DNA of 64,000 bases from Ianthella basta. Its lineage: Eukaryota; Porifera; Demospongiae; Verongiida; Ianthellidae. This document shows positions 55,580-64,000 of this stretch, piece after piece. The notes under the pieces were generated by a model, which was given only the letters and a program-made list of their open reading frames with translations, had not been told where the DNA came from and made no database searches. The DNA lies in contig OZ025887.1 in assembly GCA_964019415.1 (NCBI GenBank), positions 2,907,306 to 2,971,305 on the forward strand, read 5' to 3'. The first letter of the stretch is position 1, and the number at the start of each line of letters is the position of its first letter. Position numbers and translations under genes: made by a program.

Positions 55580-56060
55580 TCCTACTCCGTCCATTTGTCC
55601 ATGACCCCTTCTTCATCACCAATCAATTGACCATTAACATCATATATCTTTGCAACCACCTGACTGCCTCTTTTAAATGTTTTACTCTACTCCAGAACTA
55701 GTGTTAGTTGTTTTAGAAAGCCATTTTGCAGATACCTACCCAGCTCCATCCATTCCTCATTCTGTGCCATTCTCACTACTCTCTTGGCTTCCATCTTTGC
55801 CTTATGATACTATTCCTCAGCATCTAATGTCTGTCTTAGCAACCACTTCAAGTGTGCCATCATCGTCTTCTTTACTGCTTCTTTCATCTCCTCACTCCAC
55901 CTTAATTTGAACTCCAACCTTACAACCTTATCTTTGAGCCTATCACTTCTAATCCTCACATTTTCCTGTACCGTTTGCTTCTTTCCACCTTGCTCTTTCC
56001 ACATGTCCTCAACAAAACTAGGTAGTGGTCACTCCCTGACCCTGCACCTCACACAACTTT
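55580..56060 (-). pseudogene. LINE relic: end of endonuclease and linker to RT
   Basis: Sense from 56060 reads GSGSDHYLVLL, the final SDH motif of an AP-like endonuclease. In another frame a basic linker follows with KLRWSEEMKEAVKKTMMAHL. Then KMEAKRVVRMAQNEEWMELG and DVNGQLIGDEEGVMDKWTE match the segment that precedes RT in the same LINE type as 15302-17951. RT is absent downstream. Frame changes occur at about 56000 and 55810. Confidence 0.7.
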
Positions 56061-58063
56061 ATCAGCATTTACCCGCATTCCATTGTCCCTTTAATTGTCT
56101 CTTCTCACCAGGAAATAATGAAGCTCTAATCAATTATGATTAACATCAAGTTATGGAAATGCCTTGCCAATCACATATATTATGAGTTCGCAGGTTGCAT
56201 GATTTGAGATCTGCAAAGCAAGAAGTGATGTGCCCAAAGGAAGCTTTTAGTCACTGCCACTCCCTTAAACTCCTTGATGGTGATACAATGGCTGCAAGGT
56301 GCGGAGAAAATTAGAAAGAGTATGAGAGGAAGGTATAAAGGCTCCAAATGTCTAGGCAGATAGGTGCCCATGAATCATGCTTTGATGCATGAAGATATAT
56401 GCTCTTGAGAAGAAGTACAAAGAGGTCATGGATGCTATGCAACAAAGTGGGGAAGGGATCGACTCAGTCGTAAACCTTGATAAGGACATTCCTGGCTTCA
56501 GAAGGTTTGCAGAGATCCACAGTGTCATGTGAACCAGAGTTGTAGTTTGACCACCAGTACAGTGTGACTTGTCGATCATCTCATTGTCCACAATCATCAA
56601 AGGACTCCCTCAGCTAGTGAACAATGGCCCAGGACTCCCACAGGACACAAGGAGCTTGTGCAACCCAGGACAACTGCAGTGGAGGAGCGACCTAGGACTC
56701 CCTCATTTGGTGAGGAGCTTGAGTGAACTAAGGACTCCTGCCATAAAGGAGTGACCTGGGACTTGTGCTGTCAATTAGGAATGGCCTAGGACTCCTGCAA
56801 ATGGTTACCAACCAGGCCCAGTGGGAAGAATGTTCCTGGGTCCTCCTCTGCCACCACAGATTGGCCATGTCCAGGTACAAGAGGAGGCTGACTACACTGA
56901 AGAAAAGGCCAACAAGGAGATAATGGAAAGTTTTAAGGAAATGGGGAGAGTAGGGTGGAGTACAGGCTGCAGGACAAGCAGCAAACAAGTGAGCTGCATA
57001 AGATGTGGAAGGCCAAACACAAGAGGGTAAAACAGTTTATGGGATTTTACAAGACCTGTTTATGCAAGGTCCTCCACAGCAGTAGCCTGCAACAATGGCA
57101 CCATATCATGCACAATTGGCAGCATATCTGTTGCCAAAACGATTCCCTTCACTGATGTCACATCAGCTGCTTATTCATCTTGCAGTGGTTGACGATGAGG
57201 AACCATTGACTGTGAGATATGAGGAGGAGGACTAAGATACAAAAGTCACTGAGTTTCTTGTAAAATTAATATAGATGGAGCCTAGCAGGAAAGTCAACCA
57301 GCTACTCAGTGAGGAAATTAATCTGCCACCTCCTTCCTAGTCTAGGGTTTGACACTGTCAATTGTCAACTGTCAACTGTCTTTCATTAGTAAATGCTTCC
57401 ATGATGTACTGCTTGATGTGTCAGAGATGCACGCCTTGGATTAACTTTGTGCGAGCTGTCATGCTGCACAAGGTCCATTGCTATGTCATCAATTGCCAAT
57501 TAATCTATTAATTGTGATATTCACAAGAAATAATTGGCAATGATCATGATACCACTATTTATGATGATCGTACATCTCTACTGCCCATTCTGCTTGTGAG
57601 CCACTCTGACACCTTGAGGCAAGAGAAGGCAAGGCATCAGGTGCACTGCTGTGAGTCACACACTTTGCTGACTGGTCTCCAAATGTGATAGCACAGGTAT
57701 ACTCCTCTCCTTGGGTAACCTACTGGTTCCACTACAACTAGGAGTATACTACCGGATCCACTGCTGTTCTGCCTGATGATACACCCTATGGTACAGAAGT
57801 TCCAATCAGAGCTGACGGTCATCTACCTGAATGATGGAACCCTTGGAGGTAACATGGAGCTTGTAATCTGGTGACCTCTAGTTGGTAGAGAAGGAAGCAG
57901 CAGACTTTGGTTGCAGCTTAACTGCAGCAAGTCAGAGCTGCTCTGTGAGGCCTAATCACAAGGGATCAGAACCTGAATGCTGTTCCCATCCTCAAAGTGA
58001 TTGGCATGGACCAAGCTGACATCCCTTATTGCTCCAGTAGCAGAATGAATACAGGAGATGATG
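56061..58063. other. Intergenic with a short imperfect minisatellite
   Basis: Between 56597 and 56800 the core CCTAGGACTCC or GGACTCCC recurs seven or so times at irregular 30-55-bp spacing, with GAGGAGC/GGAGTGAC inserts. At 57352-57380 TGTCAACTGTCAACTGTC is repeated. No gene recognised. Confidence 0.45.
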
Positions 58064-58065
58064 TA

Positions 58066-58615
58066 CCGTATTGTCCCTAATTTTTCGGCACCCGCCTAAA
58101 TAGGGTTGGATCATACTCAATTTTTGACGAAAAATGGCTGCCTGTTATTGTTCGTCTCGGACTCTAATAAGTCGTCGTCTGCTGCGAAGTCTAATGAATT
58201 GTTGCCTGCTGTGACCATGATAACGATCGCCATGGATAGAGACTCTACTTTGAACGTGAATTAGGTGAGTGCGACTTTAATGAAAAACCTAAGAGCCCAG
58301 CTGCGTTGGTGGCAATCGTTTTCAATTTTGCTTACATAGGCTATTCGTTGAAGTCGCGCTCACCTAATTCACGTTCGAAGTAGAGTGTTGTATCAACTGC
58401 AGTCTCCCACTGCTCCATGTAAGCACGATACCCATGCATGAACAGCTGCCTCAACTGTAAGCGAGAATTCGAGAATTCCTATTATTCCATTGCGTACTGT
58501 AATTAGTCATCATAATTTCCTAATGTTTCGGTGCGCTTCCAGTCGCAACCCACATATTCCTAAGTGCCAACTTGGATCTGTGTTTTGTTCTGCCGTAAAA
58601 TTAGGGACAATACGG
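58066..58615. mobile_element. 550-bp TIR element, TA target duplication
   Basis: Flanked by TA (58064-58065 and 58616-58617). The left end is CCGTATTGTCCCTAATTTTT. The right end is its complement (AAAATTAGGGACAATACGG). An internal inverted repeat of ~37 bp (58234-58270 with 58354-58392: CTTTGAACGTGAATTAGGTG and complement) could fold it further. TIR plus TA suggests a Tc1/mariner or pogo-type MITE. No transposase. Confidence 0.85.
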
Positions 58616-58734
58616 TAATTGAAGAGATCAGATGGTAGGAATTACTAGGGGACAGACTGTGCTTTCTCTAGGCACAGGATGCTCGTTTGCTGTGCCACCA
58701 CTCATTAGCAATTCCCAAACTCCTTCATGATTTT

Positions 58735-58850
58735 CACCCAAGTTCACCTCCTTATACCTCAGCAAACTTCATCAGTCATTCTCACCTCAGCGAACTTCAT
58801 CAGTCATTTTCACCTCAGTGAACTTCATGAGTCACTCTCAGTGACATCAT
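58735..58850. repeat. 28-bp minisatellite, three to four copies
   Basis: CCTCAGCGAACTTCATCAGT-CATTCTCA and variants at 58758, 58786 and 58814 form three contiguous units; a degenerate fourth lies on the left. Confidence 0.8.
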
Positions 58851-59029
58851 CAGTGTCCAGGCAGTACCAACCTGGTTCACCACATCCTCCTCCCCCTTCT
58901 CTCTCAGCTACAAGACACTCCCAACCCTTGCATAGATAATAACAAAACCATCTAGAGCCAAGGGCCGCGCAACCAAGCTCTCACCATCACTCTTGCTAAC
59001 CACTGCCAGTAGGCTTGGGATCTCCCAAA

Positions 59030-59600
59030 ATTAAGGCTTACCACCAGATTCACTTGGAATCCTCTTGTGATCCCAATACACAAGCCCACCTGCTGGAGGT
59101 GGCCACCAACGAGTCAGAGACAAGGTTCAATGCTCTACCAGTTGCCTCCCTGGGCCTGCAACTGGACAATGAGGTTGTCAGAATTACAGTTGGCAGTGCC
59201 TTGGTTTGCCAATCCGTCATCTCCACAGATGCACCTCTGCAAGGTGAAATAGATGAGCGGGGCAGTGACACATTTTGTTTGAGCATGGCATGCCACCCAT
59301 GCCATGGTGTTGTGAAAGACGCAATCAAGAGGTCACTGGAGATAGCACAGATTCCACCTCACATAGAACTCACAGATATCTACAGGTTAGATGGCAGACA
59401 CCTGGATTGGGCATTTATTGCCCCCTGAAAGGCGGTAGAATGTAGGCTGGGACGTCACAATCCCTGACACTCTGCCACCATCCAATGCAACACTTTAGCA
59501 GGGAGACTGGAGCAGTGGTGGCCGAGAATGAATAAAGAAATAGGATGAAATATGCCCATCTTGACTTCACTCGGCCATCTCTTTGTTCTGCTGGTCATGC
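59030..59600 (+). pseudogene. Retroelement C-terminus (zinc-knuckle region and nuclease-like start)
   Basis: The frame reads NALPVASLGLQLDNEVVRIT, then CHPCHGVVKDAIKRSLEIAQ, PPHIELTDIYRLDGRHLDWA and FIAP followed by TGA (59426-59428). The next segment in a neighbouring frame (GRHNP..HSATIQ; later LGHLFVLL) shows the family continues to about 59600. The 'DIYR.DG.H' part is close in nucleotide sequence to 18155-18200, so both copies belong to one subfamily. It extends further 5' than the other two copies but is not preceded by RT. Confidence 0.72.
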
Positions 59601-59865
59601 AACAAGAACACTAGTACCAAAGGGGGGCTTATCCCATTTTTGATCAATTTGTTCAAAAAACAATTTGACTTCAAATTAAACCTCAGAGACCAGTACAGTT
59701 GTATTCTAAGGTTCAGTGCATTTGGAAGTTCCATTACGAAGTTCTGTGCCATTTAGTTTATGTCATTTTATTCTGTTTATCGCGAGTAAGGAGAAAATCA
59801 CTGCGGAAGTGGAGAAGAAGCGCTATACGCAGCAAGAAACGGCCATTTGTATGGTAAGTTGAGAT

Positions 59866-60889
59866 TTGCTACCTACACACTGTTACCATAGCAACTGTGT
59901 GACCCAAAAGGAAGTGGACGCCCTGGCCTTCCATTCCCCCTGTTTGCGATGCCTCGGAATCCTGGCAGTTTTCAAGAGGCGACCGAAGGTATTTTATGGC
60001 ACCCAGTGGCACAGGTTGAGGCCAGCTAGCTCTTCATCACACTCATCGAACGTGGTCATGCAAGCTGAAGCTGTACGTGAGATACTGATCGCGGTAGAGA
60101 CGGCTAGTGGCAAGAAGCTGGCCATTTTGCCTACATGTCCTTCGTCTGTCGAGCCATCTGGAGGGTTACAACGTGTGTCGATCCCCTGCACGTCTTCTGG
60201 TGAGATGGGTGAGCTATGCGAGTATGTGGGGAGACTGAAGGGCTATCGTCTTGTTGGCTGTGAGAGGCTTTCTCAAGCAGTGAGTGAGGTAGGTGTGTGC
60301 TCTGCGAGTGGCTCTCCTCTCAAACTTAAAGAGGACTTGGTTACTAGGAGAGGATTAGTATCAAAGCTTGTGATTGGCTGCACCAGCTCTGTGTGCAACA
60401 AGGAGGCTGAGATAACTAATCCCTACAGTTCTGATGCAAAGACTTTGAATGCTAGATCAGTTAGGGTGATGCGAGCAATAGGGCAAGGCCAAGCAAGTCT
60501 AGAGTCTTACTGTGGTTTCATGGATATGCTTCCGCCAATGTGTCCTACAGTGAGCATAACCAGACTCTGGCTATGCTCTCTATGGAAGTGACCTCTGAAA
60601 ATATGAATGCTGCATCAGTGCATCTTCACCAACTGCATGGTGTCGGACCTACGGAGGTCATTGACGTCACTGTCACTTGCGATGGGACGTGCATTGACTG
60701 CAGATTGATCCAAGCCCTCTGTGTAGAGCTCAGTTGCTTACAAAAGATTTAGTTCACATAAAGAGGGCCCAGGCAGGCAGCTTAGCAAAAGCTAAACAAC
60801 GAAGAAAATTGAAGCACGCTGCAGAGAAGGCAGCTGAGGAAGAGCATATTGTGGAAGAAGGAGTAACTTATGCTCCTGGTGGATTCTAA
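59866..60889 (+). pseudogene. Mutator-like transposase, internally deleted
   Basis: The N-terminal frame (59866-60591) contains LKGYRLVGCERLSQAVSEVG, LVIGCTSSVCNKEAEITNPY and LNARSVRVMRAIGQGQASLE followed by SYCGFMDMLPPM. After a shift at about 60540 it reads MEVTSENMNAASVHLHQLHG and VIDVTVTCDGTCIDC. This is the layout of the 'Mutator-like transposase domain' family in invertebrates, in which the [I/V]DVxVxxDGTW segment carries the first catalytic Asp. The rest of the catalytic core is missing. A C-terminal tail KQRRKLKHAAEKAAEEEHIV ending YAPGGF with TAA at 60887-60889 follows. A GTAAGT..TAG sequence at 59852-59889 could be a small intron, unproven. The family name is from memory. Confidence 0.7.
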
Positions 60890-62011
60890 GCCTTTTTATG
60901 CTTTGCTTTATGCACAAGTGCATTTATCTTCATTACACTGCACAAAAAACTAACAAGCACAGACCCTTACTTTTATCAGCTGTTTTCTCGAATGCATGGT
61001 AATAGCATTCAATGTACCATAACTTCCTGATCTTTTGTCATATGCAATATGTTAAACTATCATTTAAAAGAGCTTTTTCTGCTCTTTCTTTTGAATTGTT
61101 ATAACTTTACAATGACCATATGTGGGTGAGGCACCAGTCAGGATGTTGCATAGAAAGTGTTTCCTTTCTTACTAATCACCTTTACAATCTATGACATATC
61201 TCTATGCACAATGTACATACCTGTGCTTTATCTACATGCTGACAGAATTGAAAGGGGTCAAGAATCTTGAGTTAAGGTACATTATGCAGATTCAAGGGTG
61301 GACCCGTAACTTGACCCAGGCAGTAGCTGTGCTAATAGTGATTGCATCAATGGAATATACATGCAATAAGCTGCATTTCGAGACCAGAATCACCTACACA
61401 GAGTAAAACCTAGCGTGGTTATGGACAAAAATGTAAATTACATTATTATGGGCTGATACAGACATATGACAATGATTTCATAGCCCTCCAAAGCGAAATG
61501 GATGGGAATCCAGTAGTTTTGTTAATTTGCAGGAATGTAAAGACTGAAGGGGGAGTACTATAACAGATGTGTTGGGTGTGGTATTATAATTGAAGGGTTG
61601 GCCAGGCCAAATCTTCTACATAATGGAGAAATGAAGAAATGATTGAAGAAAGCCAGTATTCCGGGTTTAGGCTGCTGTGTAGTACAAAGGTGTAGCATGA
61701 AGTACATCACAACGGCCCAACCTTTGCAATGGTTGATGATATCCAAGCCCTCACACTGAATACACAGCTACTGAATTGTACTACATGAACTTCATTGTGT
61801 CTAACTAAATCCACACTACGTTCTATCACACTGTCAAAAACTTACTCGAATATTGGTCCTCTGTTCTGCAGAGAAGAAATATTGTGGAAGCAGGCATGGC
61901 ATCCTCAAGATTGCTTTTGTAAACTTCATAATCTGTGAAGGGTACTGTATATGAAAGTGCATAAGGTGGGAACAAATATGAAATACACTTGCACATAAAT
62001 TACATATTTCC
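60890..62011. other. AT-rich spacer, no gene recognised
   Basis: No coding similarity, RNA gene or long repeat seen. Confidence 0.45.
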
Positions 62012-62694
62012 CAAGGAATGTCTACAATCCATAGAGGAGGATGAATTGTATGAGGAGATGAAGGATACACAGAAACAACAAAGTCAATTTACTACATGGT
62101 ATTGCCATTTCAGTCCTGATTGGTCAGCAGAGTTCAAAGTCCAAATTTTCATCATACTCACATAAAAGGACAGCACACGTGACTCATCCCGCCTTTTTGG
62201 AATGCCAACTAAAGTCCATCACCAAATCATATTCACTCCAATAGTAACGTACAACATACATATTTTTTATTTGAATGATTGCATGTGATTAGTACATAAT
62301 TGTCTTTAATTTGTCCTTAGAGTTAATTGTCCTTTATTTATTAATATCATACTTGTTAATTACCTTACTGTAATGTACAGATACAACATAAGGTTGGATA
62401 ATGCCATACAGAGTCAGTGAAGCACAGGACGTACTGAGTGTGTACAGCACAGTACTGAATGTTTTTGTCTGTGCGGTGAAATACAGGGAAATAAATGTGT
62501 GTACTTAAGGAGGTAGCCAGGTTAAAACAATTTCCTCTGTCTGGCATGCTGTAGATACTCCACAATATATTACGTGAAGGAGGAGACAAGGGCTTGGGTT
62601 CAGGGTGAGGAACTGACTATGTTGTTTCTGTGTGTCCTTCATCTCCTCATACAATTCCTCCTCCTCTATGGATTGTAGACAATTCTTGAGGAAT
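62012..62694. repeat. Inverted repeat pair, ~70-bp arms, ~540 bp apart
   Basis: Left arm 62012-62080 (CAAGGAATGTCTACAATCC, ATAGAGGAGGATGAATTGTA, TGAGGAGATGAAGGATACAC). Right arm 62620-62694 carries the complements (GTGTCCTTCATCTCCTCATA, TCTATGGATTGTAGACAATT). A 20-mer AGTCARTTTACTACATGGTA occurs as a direct repeat beside the arms, at about 62082 and 62739. Possibly the ends of a larger foldback element or an inverted duplication. Confidence 0.75.
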
Positions 62695-62761
62695 CTTTAA
62701 TTGTACTTCGGAGCTTCTGCATACACTTCTACAACCTAGTCAGTTTACTACATGGTACCGT

Positions 62762-64000
62762 TCAAAGCTCACCACTATATGGAGGAAATGTTTCCTCTAG
62801 AACACCACAGCCAAATCTGTGTAAGTCTATCGACTTGTGATAGAAGCTGCAAAACATCGAGGTAAAACTCCAAAGGCTGCCTTCAAAATGTCGGCTGTAG
62901 GGACCCCCACCTCCTTTGCCTTTGATGTAGATGCACCATGAGTGAAGTGTGTAGAAAAATGTGTGTGTCAATGCCTGCAGACTTCATGATACCTTTCAGC
63001 CAATGGTATCTGATTTGACTGGCTTGTGGGATCTCTGGACGAAAATAAAAAGTGCTTTTGCGAAGTACTGTTACCACTGGTACACAGCTTCTTTGACCTC
63101 CTTTCATAACACTGAAGGGTCTGAACCAGACATAACTTGGGAACTGTATGGTGCAAATGTTGGATAGAAAGCTTCCCTTGGTGGGTCACTGTGTCACGTT
63201 TTTGTTAAACCAGGAATAATAAATTTCGCCCTGTTCCTTTGATAAGATCAGTAAGTCAGATCCAAGGCTGCCAAATCGAAACACCTATCAGCATTTATCA
63301 AGGCCATCAGCATAGCCAGCTTGTGAGACAACAACTGGAAAGATAGTCCATCATTGTCTTCCATCCCCTTAATGAGGGGCAAGACAATGTCAACATCCAA
63401 AGTCATACAACATTTTAGGGCTGGAGGGTGAGTCGAATACCCATTTCAGGAACCGAGAAACTAATGGATGCTGTCCCACCAAAATGCCATCTATTTCCTT
63501 GTTGGTCATAGATATGGCTGACCAGATAGTGTTGATGGTGCGATACTGCTTGCCTGTTTCGAACTAGCTGAGTAGTAACTCTAGAATGTCTTGGACATGG
63601 GCTGAAAGAGGATTGATGTTCCAATCAGAACACCAACTATCCCATAGTCGCCAGGCACTTGAATAAGCGGATTATGTGGGAAATTGCCACGATTTCCTGA
63701 AGATGGCAACAACTTCATCTGAAAGTCCTTTGGACTGCCAGGAACGCCTGAGACAGGCCATGCGGCCAGTGGCAAGTGGCCTTCTATGATCATCGGGTGG
63801 CTGCAGTCCTCAGGGTTGGTCAGGATTTCCTGTGTTGGCGGTAACAGGACTGAGTAATCTATTAGACTTCGGAGAATTTGTGGGAACTACACCTGATTGG
63901 GCCAAACTGGGGCAATTAGAAGTGCTGATACCTTTTTCTTGCCTCTGTTTCTCCAGGCAATGACAGATGAGCTCAAATAGTGGGAACATGTAACGGAAGT
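62762..64000 (-). pseudogene. DIRS-type tyrosine recombinase relic (runs off the window)
   Basis: Sense enters at 64000. Early segments read LLIAPVWPNQV and SLIDYSVLLPPTQEILTNPE with WPVSGVPGSPKDFQ, as in the region before the recombinase domain of DIRS1-like retrotransposons. The core reads KGMEDNDGLSFQLLSHKLAM then LMALINADRCFDLAALDLTY, which carries the first catalytic Arg (ADR), followed by FIIPGLTKT. Then WLKGIMKSAGIDTHIF and, after a shift, HFTHGASTSKAKEVGVPTAD. There the conserved H-x-x-R has become HFTH. The last frame gives FCSFYHKSIDLHRFGCGVL with the probable nucleophile Tyr, ending at 62762. RT and RNase H would lie beyond 64000 if present. Frameshifts and stops disable it. Confidence 0.8.

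Overview
The window reads as non-coding, repeat-dominated DNA from an early-branching or marine invertebrate animal. A demosponge is my best guess, at low confidence. The clues are the kinds of mobile elements present: K02A2.6-like Ty3/Gypsy, a 2A-bearing non-LTR retrotransposon, RT elements with a Cys-rich start and a nuclease-like end, a DIRS-type tyrosine recombinase, Mutator-like transposase, Helitrons and a RecQ-like helicase family known to me from sponge and cnidarian genomes. No intact host gene could be supported. Almost every recognisable coding stretch is a mobile-element gene or a decayed relic.

Layout. 1-3940: a ~76-bp satellite array that flips orientation at about 3461. 4324-4587: foldback element. 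6712-8640: RecQ-like helicase pseudogene. 8577-9447: minisatellites. 9458-9684: small foldback element with 10-bp target duplication. 9891-10833: dispersed repeat ending in a long palindrome. 10855-15181: Ty3/Gypsy element with identical 214-bp LTRs but broken pol. 15302-17951: endonuclease/RT LINE. 18155-19637: nuclease-like C-terminus of another retroelement, split by a foldback transposon. 20151-20870: inverted second copy of the palindromic repeat. 21641-24137: three head-to-tail Helitrons. 24329-25294: two 426-bp direct repeats. 25295-26302: 5' part of a Cys-rich RT element. 28919-30069: TIR element carrying an unrecognised gene. 31100-35080: LINE and Gypsy gag relics. 38495-39846: 2A plus endonuclease joined to a foreign C-terminus. 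41887-43560: second RT element copy. 43987-44843: two Helitrons tail to tail. 46192-47213: TIR element filled with a 22-bp minisatellite. 49170-53995: longest copy of the RT element, with two LINE insertions. 55160-56060: tRNA-derived SINE and LINE relic. 58066-58615: TA-flanked TIR element. 59030-60889: retroelement C-terminus and internally deleted Mutator-like transposase. 62762-64000: DIRS-type recombinase running off the window.

The genes do not form a pathway. What they show together is a nested, layered insertion history that can be ordered from target-site duplications. In three cases (18336-19145, 50980-51822, 31970-32478) removing the insertion restores the reading frame of the older element. 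Most calls rest on protein motifs read by eye; family names finer than the superfamily are inference.
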